Origin: Sphingomonas flavalba
Lineage (GTDB): Bacteria > Pseudomonadota > Alphaproteobacteria > Sphingomonadales > Sphingomonadaceae
NCBI RefSeq assembly: GCF_004796535.1
Contig: NZ_SPHY01000002.1
Span: 299,512 to 363,511 of the forward strand
Direction of reading: 5' to 3'
Length of the DNA: 64,000 bases
Part shown: positions 46,290 through 55,398 of the stretch, piece after piece
How positions within the stretch are numbered: position 1 is the first letter of the stretch
Layout of the letters: each line of letters begins with the position of its first letter
Translations under genes and position numbers: made by a program
The notes under the pieces: model-generated
The model's input: the letters and a program-made list of their open reading frames with translations, nothing else
What the model was told of the DNA's origin: nothing
Database searches by the model: none

Positions 46290-48188
46290 TTATCCCGCGC
46301 CGAACAGCCGCCCAACCGCCCGGTCCAGCACCACCAGTTGCCACAACAGCCGGCCATGGTCGCTGCGCCCGCTCCGGTGCGCCGCGACCACCGCCGCCAC
46401 CGCCTTCGGCTCGAACCACCCGGTCGCCGCCACCGCCGAACTCGTCGCGATCCGCTCCGCTTCCCCGGCCAACGCCCCCCGGAACCAGGCGCCGACCGGG
46501 GTCACGAACCCCATTTTCGGCCGGTGGAGAATGTCGCGCGGCAGATAGGCGGCCATCGCCTTCTTCATCAGCCATTTGCCCTCGCCGCCGCGCAGCCGCA
46601 GCCCCGGCGGCAGCGACGCGGCGAATTCGACCAGCCGGTGGTCGAGCAGCGGCTCGCGCGCTTCCAGCCCCACCGCCATGCTGGTCCGGTCGACCTTGGT
46701 CAGTATGTCGCCGGGCAGCCAGATCTTCAGGTCGGCATATTGGGCGCGGTCCAGCCCGCCCAGCGCCGGGGCGTCGCGCATCGCCAACGCATAGCGCTCC
46801 TCCGCCCGGTGCCCGGCAATCGCCCGGCGGAACCCGTCGTTGAACAGCCGCGCGCGCAATTCCGGCGGCGTGACGCCGACGGCGCGGGCATAGGCCTCGC
46901 CTCCGTCCTCGGCCAGCGCCAGCAGCGTCGCCTTCGCGCGCAGCGGCCGCGGCGCCCAGTCCACCTTCGGGTACAGCCGCCCTGCCGCGCCGAACAGCGG
47001 CCGCCGCAGCCCGGCCGGCAGCCGCCCCCGCACCCGTTCCTCGGCGGCGTGGAAGCGGTAGCGGCGATAGCCGGCCAGCGCCTCGTCCGCCCCGTCGCCG
47101 GCCAGCGCGACCGTCACCGTCTCCCGCGCCAGCTCGCACAGCCGGTAGGTGGCGAGCGCCGACGCATCGGCGAACGGCTCGTCGAACGCCGCCGCCAGCC
47201 GGTCGATCAGGACGAAATCATCGGCGTCGACAATGCGGCTGCGATGCTCGGTGGCAAAGCGTTTGGCGACGGCTGCGGCATAGCTGCTCTCGTCATGCCC
47301 CGCCTCGCGAAAGCCGATCGTGCATGTACTCACCGCGCGCGGGCTCGCTTCGGCCATCAACGCGACGACCGACGCGCTGTCGACCCCGCCGGACAGGAAA
47401 GCTCCCAGCGGCACGTCGGCGCCCATTCGTGACCGCACCCCATCGCGCAGCCGGGCGAGCAGTTCCTCCTGCAACGCCGCCCGCGACCCCCTCGCCCGCG
47501 CGCTGAAATCCACGTCCCACCACCGCTCCGGCGCCGGCAGCGGCTTGCCGCGCGCAACCAGCATCCGCGTGCCGGCCGGCAGCTTGTGCACGCCGCTGAC
47601 GATGCAGGCGTCGTCCGGCACGTAACCGAACGCCATATAATCCTCGACCGCGCGCAGATCTGGTTCACGCCTGATCAGAGGATGCACCAGCAGTCCCTTC
47701 AGTTCCGACGCGAAAATCAGGCTGCCGTCGCTGACCGTCGCGTAATGCAGCGGCTTCACGCCCAGCCGGTCGCGGGCAAGGAACAGGCATTGCCGCTCGG
47801 CGTCGTACAGGGCGAAGGCGAACATGCCGTTGAAATGGTCGAGGCAGCCTGCCCCCCACTCCCGCCAGCCGGCGAGGATCACCTCGGTATCGCTGGCGGT
47901 GCGAAAGCCGTGGCCGCGCCGCTCCAACTCGGCGCGCAACTCGACGTGGTTGTAGATCTCGCCGTTATAGGTGACGGCCAGCGTCCCGTCGCCGCTCACC
48001 ATCGGCTGCGCGCCTCCGACGATGTCGACGATCGCCAATCGCCGGTGGCCCAGGCCGACGCCCGGCGCCACCCACACGCCCGCTCCGTCCGGCCCGCGAT
48101 GCGCCTGCGCATCGGCCATCGCCCGCACCCGCTCGGCGCCAACCGGCTTGGCCGTCCCGATGTGGAAGATTCCGGCGATGCCGCACAT
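46290..48188 (-). CDS. Amidotransferase 1, XrtA-associated (asparagine synthase family)
   Basis: A 632-residue asparagine-synthetase-like enzyme. The glutaminase domain starts with the catalytic nucleophile directly after Met (MCGIAGIF), with AHRGPDGAGVW and YNGEIYNHVELR following. The ATP-pyrophosphatase domain has the P-loop LSGGVDSASVVALM near 270 and later DKVDRTSMAVGLEAREPLLDH-type residues around LPGDILTKVD. ATG 48188 is required so that Cys2 becomes N-terminal. In XrtA loci this protein probably amidates a sugar acid of the exopolysaccharide rather than making asparagine. It is the last gene of the minus-strand xrtA operon, seven bases after xrtA. Confidence 0.93.
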   Translation of the reverse strand: MCGIAGIFHIGTAKPVGAERVRAMADAQAHRGPDGAGVWVAPGVGLGHRRLAIVDIVGGAQPMVSGDGTLAVTYNGEIYNHVELRAELERRGHGFRTASDTEVILAGWREWGAGCLDHFNGMFAFALYDAERQCLFLARDRLGVKPLHYATVSDGSLIFASELKGLLVHPLIRREPDLRAVEDYMAFGYVPDDACIVSGVHKLPAGTRMLVARGKPLPAPERWWDVDFSARARGSRAALQEELLARLRDGVRSRMGADVPLGAFLSGGVDSASVVALMAEASPRAVSTCTIGFREAGHDESSYAAAVAKRFATEHRSRIVDADDFVLIDRLAAAFDEPFADASALATYRLCELARETVTVALAGDGADEALAGYRRYRFHAAEERVRGRLPAGLRRPLFGAAGRLYPKVDWAPRPLRAKATLLALAEDGGEAYARAVGVTPPELRARLFNDGFRRAIAGHRAEERYALAMRDAPALGGLDRAQYADLKIWLPGDILTKVDRTSMAVGLEAREPLLDHRLVEFAASLPPGLRLRGGEGKWLMKKAMAAYLPRDILHRPKMGFVTPVGAWFRGALAGEAERIATSSAVAATGWFEPKAVAAVVAAHRSGRSDHGRLLWQLVVLDRAVGRLFGAG

Positions 48189-48195
48189 AGCGGGC

Positions 48196-49701
48196 CTATT
48201 CGCCCCCGGCGGCGCGGTCCGCAACCCCGGCGACGGGGCCGAGCGCGCTCAGGAAACGGTCGATCGCGGCGCGGCCCCCGCGCCCTTCGGCGGAAACCAG
48301 CACCGCCACCGCTCGCTGCCGCCCGCCGATCAGCCGCACCTTCATCGTTTCCAGCTTTACCCCAGCGGCGCTGCCCGTCAGCCGCTCGCCGACCCGGTAG
48401 AAACTGACCACCTCCCGCGTTGCTCCACCCGGTCCGACGATCCGTTCCGCCCGTCCGCCCGCCGCCGGCGCCCCCGCCGCCGCCCAGGCCCAGCCGCCAC
48501 CCTCTGCCACCGCGCCCTGGCCGAAGCCGACAAGCTCGCGTCCCTCATCCTGCCGCGCATAAACCGCGATCGCCAGATCGACCGTTGCCCCGCCAGCCTC
48601 CCGATAATGCCCGATCGCCAATCGGTCCGCCCCGGCGAAATGCGGCCGCCACGGCACCCCGTCCGCCGCCGCCACCCGCGTCCACCCCGCCACCGCCGGC
48701 AGCGCGACCGGCGGCACCGGTGCCACCCCCCGCCCGGCGCCGCTCCACGCCAGCGGCAGCACCGCCAGCGCCAGCACCGCCGCCGCCACCGCCACCGCCC
48801 CGCCCGGTGCCGCGCGGAACCGCATCCGCCCCAGCGCCTCAGCGTCGAACCACGCCATGCCCGGCCTGCGGTCGAAGAACGGCCAGCCGGCCGCCATCGT
48901 CGTCGCGATCACCAGCGCGAAGAAGATCCAGCCATAGACGACATGGTCGAACCCGGCGGCGAAATCGATCGTCGTGCGCTCGGCGATCCAGATCGTGCCG
49001 AATGCCCGCAACCCGTTGGCGATAACCGGCACCGCCACCGCCGCCGCCATGAAGCCGGCCCGCCGCCACGGGCTTGCGAAGCACAGATTGGCGACCAGCG
49101 CGCCATAGGCGATCATCGTCACCAGGAATTTGACGCCGGAACAGGCCTCCGCCACCTCGAACCAGCCGGCCGGGGTGGTGATGAACACGCCGTCGATGCT
49201 GGCCGGCACCCCCGCCCAGCCGAGCAGCAGGATGCACATCCGCGCGGTCAGCGTCTGGAGCGGCGGCACCAGCGCCTCGCCCATCGGCACCAGGAACAGC
49301 GCGAAGCTGATCGGGAACAACAGCGCCCGCGTCACCGCCGGGCCGAGCAGCGCGACGACCGCGCCCTGCACCATCACCACCAGCCCCAACTGGCGGACGA
49401 CATTGGCCCCCGCCGCCGCGCCGAGCAGCCAGCCGAACGCCCCGGCCGCGACGATCAGCAGCGCCGGCCACCACGCCGCCGGCGTCACCCGCGCCAGGTC
49501 GCGCGCGCGCAGGCTGACCAGCCATGCGATCAGCGGCGGCACCAGCAGCACATGGTTGAAGGTCGAGCTGGTCCACCAGATCGCCGCCATCGCCGCACCG
49601 TCGCGCCGGAACAGCAGCAGGATCAGCACCGCGACGCTGCCCAGCAGCGCCAGTTGCACCGGCCACGCCCCCCGGCGGCGCGGCAGCGCGGCCGCCGTCA
49701 T
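48196..49701 (-). CDS. xrtA: Exosortase A with fused EpsI-like domain
   Basis: A 501-residue inner-membrane cysteine transpeptidase-like enzyme that processes PEP-CTERM proteins. About eight helices carry the catalytic triad Cys187 (EACSGV), Arg232 (NGLRAFG) and His253 (GFDHVVYGW). After about residue 310 comes a periplasmic EpsI/DUF3485 domain (GWTRVAAADGVPWRPHFAGAD; AVYARQDEGRELVGF), fused here though encoded separately in some bacteria. Starts at ATG 49701, overlapping the glycosyltransferase stop by four bases. The PEP-CTERM protein at 18.4 kb is a predicted substrate. Confidence 0.95.
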   Translation of the reverse strand: MTAAALPRRRGAWPVQLALLGSVAVLILLLFRRDGAAMAAIWWTSSTFNHVLLVPPLIAWLVSLRARDLARVTPAAWWPALLIVAAGAFGWLLGAAAGANVVRQLGLVVMVQGAVVALLGPAVTRALLFPISFALFLVPMGEALVPPLQTLTARMCILLLGWAGVPASIDGVFITTPAGWFEVAEACSGVKFLVTMIAYGALVANLCFASPWRRAGFMAAAVAVPVIANGLRAFGTIWIAERTTIDFAAGFDHVVYGWIFFALVIATTMAAGWPFFDRRPGMAWFDAEALGRMRFRAAPGGAVAVAAAVLALAVLPLAWSGAGRGVAPVPPVALPAVAGWTRVAAADGVPWRPHFAGADRLAIGHYREAGGATVDLAIAVYARQDEGRELVGFGQGAVAEGGGWAWAAAGAPAAGGRAERIVGPGGATREVVSFYRVGERLTGSAAGVKLETMKVRLIGGRQRAVAVLVSAEGRGGRAAIDRFLSALGPVAGVADRAAGGE

Positions 49702-50909
49702 GCCGCCGCCCGGTCCGCCGCCAGCCCGACGATCTCCGGCAACCGCGCCAGCCGCGCCGGCCAGCCGTAGCGGGCGATCATCCGCGCCCGCGCCGCCGCG
49801 CCGATCTCCAGCGCCAGCGCCCGGTCGTTGATCAGCGCGACCACTGCCTCCGCTTCGGCGGCGCTGCCGTCGGCAACGATCAGCTCGGCGCCGGCGCTGG
49901 CGGCGATCCCCTCAGCGGCGGCGGGCGAAGCGACGACCGCCTTGGCCATCGCCATCGCCTCCAGAACCTTGTTCTGGACCCCGCGCGCCATGCCCAGCGG
50001 CGCAACGACGACAGCGGCGGCGGCGATCCAGCCGCGCACGTCCGGCACCTCGCCGGTGACGATCACGCCGGGCAATTCGTCCAGCCGGCGTACCGCCGCG
50101 TCCGGCCGCCGGCCGACAATGACGAAGCGCGCGTCCGGTCGCCGCGCGCGGACCATGGGCATCGTGTCGCGGGCGAAGCGGACGACCGCCTCGACATTGG
50201 GGCGGTAATCCATCTGCCCGGTGAACACGATCAGCGGGCCGGCGAGATCGGGCAGCACATGGCCGCCGGCGGGGTCGTAGCGCTCGACGTCGATGCCGTT
50301 CTCCAGCGCGACGACCCGCTCGGCGGGCAGGCCCGCGCGGGCGCGGAACAGCGTCGCCTCCACCTCGCTGACGAACAGGCTCAGCGCCGCGCGCCGCGCC
50401 GTCTTCGCCTCGAACCTCGCGAGCAGCCACGCCTCGCGCCGGTGGACCCAGGCCATCGGCCCCCACTGCCCGGCGGCATAACCGGCAAACTTGGCCGAAT
50501 CGACGTCGACGAAATCCATGATGAAGCGCGGTGCCGCATCCGGCGGCACATATTGCGCCATCTGCCCGGAATAACCGAAGATCGCGGCGATCGGCCGTTC
50601 CGCCAGCAGCGTCCGCACATGCGCGCTCAGCCCGGTATCGCCAAAGACGCACAGCGACACCGGCCGCCGGGTCGCCAGCGCGTGCAACCCCGCCGCCACT
50701 TGCGACCGCCGGCGCAGCACGACGTGGTGGGACGCACACTGCGCGAGCAGTGGCGCCGCCTCCGCCCGCTCCGCCTCGTCCTCGGCAAAGGCGACCAGAT
50801 GCACCGGCGCCAGCGCCGCCAGCGCACGGACCAGATGGTAGGACCGCATCTTGTCGCCGCGATCGGGCGGATAGGGCACGCGGTGGGCCAGGAACAGGAT
50901 CTCGCCCAT
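49698..50909 (-). CDS. XrtA/PEP-CTERM-associated glycosyltransferase (GT4 fold)
   Basis: A 403-residue cytoplasmic glycosyltransferase of the TIGR03087 type. The opening EILFLAHRVPYPPDRGDKMR is characteristic, and the C-terminal GT4-like domain has IVFTGQMDYRPNVEAVVRFA, RFVIVGRRP and VAPLGMARGVQNKVLEAMAM, with the Glu that binds the nucleotide sugar. The ATG at 50909 is selected over a longer low-complexity opening because the family starts here and it overlaps the FemAB gene stop by one base. It should add a sugar to the repeat unit of the XrtA-linked polysaccharide. Confidence 0.93.
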   Translation of the reverse strand: MGEILFLAHRVPYPPDRGDKMRSYHLVRALAALAPVHLVAFAEDEAERAEAAPLLAQCASHHVVLRRRSQVAAGLHALATRRPVSLCVFGDTGLSAHVRTLLAERPIAAIFGYSGQMAQYVPPDAAPRFIMDFVDVDSAKFAGYAAGQWGPMAWVHRREAWLLARFEAKTARRAALSLFVSEVEATLFRARAGLPAERVVALENGIDVERYDPAGGHVLPDLAGPLIVFTGQMDYRPNVEAVVRFARDTMPMVRARRPDARFVIVGRRPDAAVRRLDELPGVIVTGEVPDVRGWIAAAAVVVAPLGMARGVQNKVLEAMAMAKAVVASPAAAEGIAASAGAELIVADGSAAEAEAVVALINDRALALEIGAAARARMIARYGWPARLARLPEIVGLAADRAAA

Positions 50910-51967
50910 CAGCCGAGGCCCCGGGCGATCGGCGGACCGATCCGGTTGGCCAGCGCCAGTGGCAGCCGCCGCCACAGCGCCACCTGCATCCGGTAGCGCG
51001 GGCTGAGCGGGTTGATCGCCCGCGCCGCCGCCCCCGGCGCCGTCCGCGTCGCATAGCGCAACGGCACCGGCGCAAAGCCCCAGTTCTTCTTGAACGCGAA
51101 GGCCCCGGTCCCCGGCTTCGACCGCCCGAAATCGAACCAAGTGCAGCCTCGCTCGCGCGCATGGCGCATCAGCGCGAAATACAGCAGGTCATTGGCGCGA
51201 ATTGCCCGCGCCCGATGGGTCCCGCCGCCCCAATAAGGCATCACCGTGCCCCGGTGGTACAGGCTCAGCACACTCGCCACCGGCACCGCATCGTCATAAA
51301 CAGAAATTATATCAGAATCTTGTTGTAGATTTCTTATAACAAACCTGAACAATGAGCGCGGAAATACCGGCGTCCCCAGATTGCGGACGCTCTCGGCGTA
51401 AACCGCATAATGCGCGTCGAGCGCCGCCGCGTCGCGTCCCACAACCACGCGCAGCCTCCCGGCCAGCGCCCGCCGCAACTCGGCCCGCTGTTTGCGCGGT
51501 ATCGCCAGCATCTCCGCGTCATCGTCCGCCGCAAGCGGCCGCGCAAAGCCCGCATACTGGCTGTCGTCGATCCGCCAGGTCGCGCCCGTCGGCAACGCCC
51601 CGCCGCGCAACTCCAGCGACGGGCAACCCAGCCGCCCGGCCAGCGCCCAGCCCGCCTCGGCCAGCATCATCGCCGCCGCATCGCTCAGCGCCAATATCCC
51701 GCCGCCGACCGCGAATCCGGACGATACCAGCGCCCGGCCGAACAGCCGCGACCGCACCTCGGTCAGTGGGAGCACACCGACGATCGCACCGCCCGCCTCG
51801 GCAACCAGCATATGTGCGCGCTGACCGCAGCCTTCCGCAACCGCCCGCCCCCAGCCGGTCAGGTGGAACGGTGTGCTGTCCGGGTGATCGCGGACGAATG
51901 CGTCGATCCGCACCGTCTCCCTGGCAGCGTCGAGTACGACCGCGCGTATCGCCGGCACCGCGCTCAT
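50909..51967 (-). CDS. FemAB-like protein, XrtA-associated
   Basis: A 352-residue GNAT-fold protein of the XrtA-associated FemAB-related group. ESVRNLGTPVFPRSLFR, SVLSLYHRGTVMPYWGGG and RGCTWFDFGRSKPGTGAFAFKKNWGF are hallmarks. FemAB relatives transfer amino acids from aminoacyl-tRNA to peptidoglycan; in this locus an aminoacyl or acyl decoration of the polysaccharide is assumed. Odd feature: about 51301-51350 is only 28% G+C, with rare codons (ATA, AGA, CTA), inside an otherwise very GC-rich gene. The ATG at 51967 overlaps the deacetylase stop by four bases. Confidence 0.9.
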   Translation of the reverse strand: MSAVPAIRAVVLDAARETVRIDAFVRDHPDSTPFHLTGWGRAVAEGCGQRAHMLVAEAGGAIVGVLPLTEVRSRLFGRALVSSGFAVGGGILALSDAAAMMLAEAGWALAGRLGCPSLELRGGALPTGATWRIDDSQYAGFARPLAADDDAEMLAIPRKQRAELRRALAGRLRVVVGRDAAALDAHYAVYAESVRNLGTPVFPRSLFRFVIRNLQQDSDIISVYDDAVPVASVLSLYHRGTVMPYWGGGTHRARAIRANDLLYFALMRHARERGCTWFDFGRSKPGTGAFAFKKNWGFAPVPLRYATRTAPGAAARAINPLSPRYRMQVALWRRLPLALANRIGPPIARGLG

Positions 51968-52797
51968 CGCCACGCGGCGGCGACCGCGTCGTATCGCCCC
52001 CATTCGAAATCATGCAGTAAACGATCGATCTTGCCAGCCATCGTTCGTAACCGGCTGTAATGGCGCAGCCGTGACCGCAGCGGCGCTCCGGCGACGTGCG
52101 GCTGACCCGGGTCGACCTCCCACGGATGGAAATAGAAGAAGGCCGGCTGGCCTTCCGCCGCGTTGGTCCGCCGGATCGCCCAGGCGGAAACTTGGTAGGG
52201 CAGCACGCGGAAGAACCCGCCGCCGCCGGCCGCCAGCGTCCGCCCGGCGATCCGCGCTGTCGTCACCGGCAACTCGACCAGCGCGCTGTCGGGCAGCGGG
52301 CGATAGGGAAAGCGCGGCGCCTCCGGCCAGCCATAATGGTCGTGGACGATCGGCGCGACGCTCGACGAATAGGCATAGCCTGCCTCGGCCAGCTCGGCAT
52401 GGGCCCAGGGCGTGCGCGCGTCGATCGAAAAGCTCGGCGCGCGATAGCCGGTGACGGCGACGCCGGCCGCATCCTCGATCGCCTTGCGCGAATCGGCCAG
52501 GTCGGCGCGGAACGTTGCCCGGTCCATCGCGGACACCCGCCGGTGGGCGACGCCGTGGCTGGCAACCTCATGCCCGCTTGCGACGATCCGGCGGAGCAGC
52601 GCCGGGTGGCGTTCCGCCACCCAGCCCAGCGTGAAAAAGGTCGCCGTCACCCCCGCCCGCGCGAACTGCGCCAGCACCGCATTGGTATTGCGCTCGACCC
52701 GCTGCTCCAGCCGTGGCCAGTCGCTCCGGTCGATCGTGCCTTCGAACGCGCCGACCTGAAACCAGTCCTCGACATCGACCGACAGCGCGTTGCGCAT
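51964..52797 (-). CDS. XrtA-system polysaccharide deacetylase (NodB fold, DUF3473)
   Basis: A 277-residue metal-dependent de-N-acetylase. Motif 1 DVEDWF (Asp11), motif 2 ASHGVAHRRVS with metal ligands His81 and His85, and motif 3 GYRAPSFSID are intact. The C-terminal DUF3473 part (FFYFHPWEVDPGQP; HYSRLRTMAGKIDRLL) is specific to this subfamily. No signal peptide is visible, so it probably acts on lipid-linked sugar in the cytoplasm or at the membrane. Preceded by the ATPase gene, ten bases upstream. Confidence 0.94.
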   Translation of the reverse strand: MRNALSVDVEDWFQVGAFEGTIDRSDWPRLEQRVERNTNAVLAQFARAGVTATFFTLGWVAERHPALLRRIVASGHEVASHGVAHRRVSAMDRATFRADLADSRKAIEDAAGVAVTGYRAPSFSIDARTPWAHAELAEAGYAYSSSVAPIVHDHYGWPEAPRFPYRPLPDSALVELPVTTARIAGRTLAAGGGGFFRVLPYQVSAWAIRRTNAAEGQPAFFYFHPWEVDPGQPHVAGAPLRSRLRHYSRLRTMAGKIDRLLHDFEWGRYDAVAAAWR

Positions 52798-52807
52798 CGT
52801 CTCCTCC

Positions 52808-53794
52808 TCAGGCGCCGCCGCCCGGCCGCTCTGCCGCCTCGACCCAGTCGACCAGCAGGGCCAGCACCCGTTCCAGCACCTGCTCCTGTTCGGCGATCCG
52901 CGCCTCCAGCGCCGCGATCCGCGAGTCCCCCACGGGTTCCGTCACCACCGCCTCACCACCGCCCACCACCGGTGCCGCTCCCGGCCCCGGCACGTCCTGC
53001 GTCAGGTCGGCGATCGCGCGGCCGACAACATCCGCGTCGATCACGCTCAGCTTCTCGATCGCGCCGAGCAGTAGGATGCGTGACAGCAACGCATTGATCT
53101 GGCGTGGAATCCCGCCGCTGAACCGGTATACCGCCGGAAAGGCGTCGGGCGTGAAGCGCGGGTTGCCGTTCCAACCGACCAGCGTCAGCCGGTGGACGAT
53201 GTACGGCTCGACCTCGTCGGCGTGCATCGGCTCCAGATGGTGGGTGGCGATCACCCGCTGGCGAAGCTGCTCCAGCCGTTGCAGCCGCTCGCGGAACTCC
53301 GGCTGACCGAGCAGGAAGATCTGCAGCAGCGCATGGTCGCGCGCCTGCAGATTGGACAGCAATCGCAGTTCCTCCAACGCCGAAGCCGGAAGGTTCTGCG
53401 CCTCGTCCACCACCAGCAGGCTGCGCTTCCCCTGCCGCGACTGGTCGATCAGGAAGGATTCGATCCGTTGCAGGATCAATGCCTTGTCGGCGCCTTCTGT
53501 GACAATGCCGAAACCCTGTGCGGCCAGCCGCAGCATGTCGTCGCTCTCGACCTGGGTGGAGGTGACCCGCGCCGCGGTCAGCCGCGCAGCGTCGACGCTC
53601 GCCATTAGTTGGCCGGTCAGCGTGGTCTTGCCGGCGCCGATCTCGCCGGTGATGACGATGAAGCCTTCGCCCTGCGCCAGGCCATAGCCGAGATAGGCCA
53701 TCGCCTTGCGATGGGTGGCGCTGTCGAAATAGAAACGCGGGTCGGGGGTGAGCTGGAACGGTCGGTCGCTCAATCCGTAGAAACTGTTGTACAC
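52808..53794 (-). CDS. XrtA/PEP-CTERM-associated AAA ATPase (ExeA-like)
   Basis: A 328-residue ATPase of the TIGR03015 family. FYGLSDRPFQLTPDP opens the protein, Walker A is GEIGAGKTT at 50-58, Walker B SLLVVDEAQNLP lies near 130-142, and the sensor region reads RDHALLQIFLLGQPE. The C-terminal 50 residues form a coiled-coil tail (AALEARIAEQEQVLERVLALL). The start is GTG 53794, with AGGGGGTG upstream. Probably an assembly or regulatory motor of the export system. Confidence 0.93.
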   Translation of the reverse strand: MYNSFYGLSDRPFQLTPDPRFYFDSATHRKAMAYLGYGLAQGEGFIVITGEIGAGKTTLTGQLMASVDAARLTAARVTSTQVESDDMLRLAAQGFGIVTEGADKALILQRIESFLIDQSRQGKRSLLVVDEAQNLPASALEELRLLSNLQARDHALLQIFLLGQPEFRERLQRLEQLRQRVIATHHLEPMHADEVEPYIVHRLTLVGWNGNPRFTPDAFPAVYRFSGGIPRQINALLSRILLLGAIEKLSVIDADVVGRAIADLTQDVPGPGAAPVVGGGEAVVTEPVGDSRIAALEARIAEQEQVLERVLALLVDWVEAAERPGGGA

Positions 53795-53805
53795 CGCCGC
53801 ACCCC

Positions 53806-55398
53806 CTAGAATGTGTAGCGCATGCCGAGCAGCGCCGTCCCGACGGTCTCGCTGCCTGCACCGTCCACATCGGTCCTATAGAGGCCAAGCGCCGCGCTTG
53901 CACTCAGCCTGCGTCCTATCAGACGATAATAGGCGGCGGTGGCCCCCGTCGAGGTCACATCCGGCGCAAAGGCGATGCCGCTGTCGTAGCGGTTGGCGAA
54001 CAGGCTGCCCTCGGCGCTCGATTTGGCATCGATCCGGCGGCCAAGCTGCGCTTCGGCGAACCAACTGCGGTCCGTCACCCCGTCGAGCGAGAAGAACAGG
54101 CTGTCCGCCGGCGCGATGAAGCGCCGCCGGGCGTGGCCGATGCCGACACCCCCGCTCCACGGCCCGCGATTGACCGACAGCACCGCCGTCGCCCCGCGCG
54201 CCCGGTACTGCGCCGTGCTGATCGACTGGAAGGCGTCGCCAAGGCAGCCGCCGGCGTCAGCGCTGCCATAGATGCAGCCGCCGTAATTCTGGGTCAGCGG
54301 ATTGCGGAACACGCCGAACGCGGTCGGCAGGCCGGCCAGACCGGCGTTCAGCTGGCGTGAGAAGCTCTGCAAGCCGTCATAAACGGTAACGGAAAGCGCC
54401 GCGCCGCCGTTCATCCTATACTGGAAAGATCCGGTATAGATCGTTGATCTATAACGCTTACCTACATGCGCCTCCAGCGTGGTGCGATGGCTCGGCCGCC
54501 ACAACACGCCGACATCCCAGATCAGGCCCTCATAATCATAGGCAAGCTGGCGCGGTGCCGCCCGGTCGGCAACGAAGCGACCATTGCCGTCGATCACCGG
54601 GGCCCCGCCCGCGTCGCGCAGCGGCCGGCGCTGGCTGATCTCCACCGCCTCATGGCCGATGCCGCCGACCAGCGCGACGCTGTGGCTGATCGGCACCGTC
54701 ACCTCGCCGCGCACCATTCGGTCATCAAACCGCTGGCTCAGTTGTCCGGCATTCTCATGCTGCCACGCCCCGCTCAGCTTCCAGCCGAGCGGCAGCGCGC
54801 GCGGCGACATGCCGATGCTGGCCGTGGCAAGATGGCTGACCGCGTCATCGAACAGGTCCAGCCGCGCCTGCCCCGGCGCCAGCACGATCGGATCACCGTT
54901 GTCGACCTTGGTATAACCGATTCTATAGGCCGCCATGACGTCGAGGCCGCCCGCCTCCGTCACCAGGGTCGGCCCGGCATAAGCGGAATAGACCTGGGCG
55001 ATGTTGGCGCGCCCGCCGGTCGGCAGCCCCAGCGCAGGCCCGCGCATGTCGGATCGCGCCCGCGCCGCGATCGCCCCGCCCTCCAGGCTCAGCCCCGGCG
55101 CGACGGTCAGCCGCCCGCGCGCCAGTCCGCTGTGTATGTCGCTGTCGCCGGCGCGCCGCCCCCAGCCGATCTGGTGCTCATAGCGGTAGCTGACCTGGCC
55201 TTCGGCATTCGGCCCGGCGATGCTGGCGTCGACCCCGGCGGCCAGCGTCGTGTAGGTCAGCACCTCGCTTTGCCTGCCCAGCCCGGCGACGACCGTCTGG
55301 TCGACCTCCAGATAGGGCGCGACCCGCGCCGCCGGCCGGGCCTGCGCCGCCGCCGCGCCCAGCACGAGCGCGCAGAGCAGGGCAAAGCGCCTGATCAT
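53806..55398 (-). CDS. XrtA/PEP-CTERM-associated outer-membrane beta-barrel protein
   Basis: A 530-residue exported protein (signal peptide about 1-20, ..AAAAQARPA) with alternating amphipathic strands and a C-terminal aromatic residue (MRYTF), consistent with an outer-membrane barrel of the TIGR03016 family. YLEVDQTVVAGL near the start is typical. It may form or line the export pore together with the polysaccharide export lipoprotein. Odd feature: about 54411-54470 is AT-richer (near 42% G+C), with rare codons. It overlaps the kinase stop by four bases. Confidence 0.9.
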   Translation of the reverse strand: MIRRFALLCALVLGAAAAQARPAARVAPYLEVDQTVVAGLGRQSEVLTYTTLAAGVDASIAGPNAEGQVSYRYEHQIGWGRRAGDSDIHSGLARGRLTVAPGLSLEGGAIAARARSDMRGPALGLPTGGRANIAQVYSAYAGPTLVTEAGGLDVMAAYRIGYTKVDNGDPIVLAPGQARLDLFDDAVSHLATASIGMSPRALPLGWKLSGAWQHENAGQLSQRFDDRMVRGEVTVPISHSVALVGGIGHEAVEISQRRPLRDAGGAPVIDGNGRFVADRAAPRQLAYDYEGLIWDVGVLWRPSHRTTLEAHVGKRYRSTIYTGSFQYRMNGGAALSVTVYDGLQSFSRQLNAGLAGLPTAFGVFRNPLTQNYGGCIYGSADAGGCLGDAFQSISTAQYRARGATAVLSVNRGPWSGGVGIGHARRRFIAPADSLFFSLDGVTDRSWFAEAQLGRRIDAKSSAEGSLFANRYDSGIAFAPDVTSTGATAAYYRLIGRRLSASAALGLYRTDVDGAGSETVGTALLGMRYTF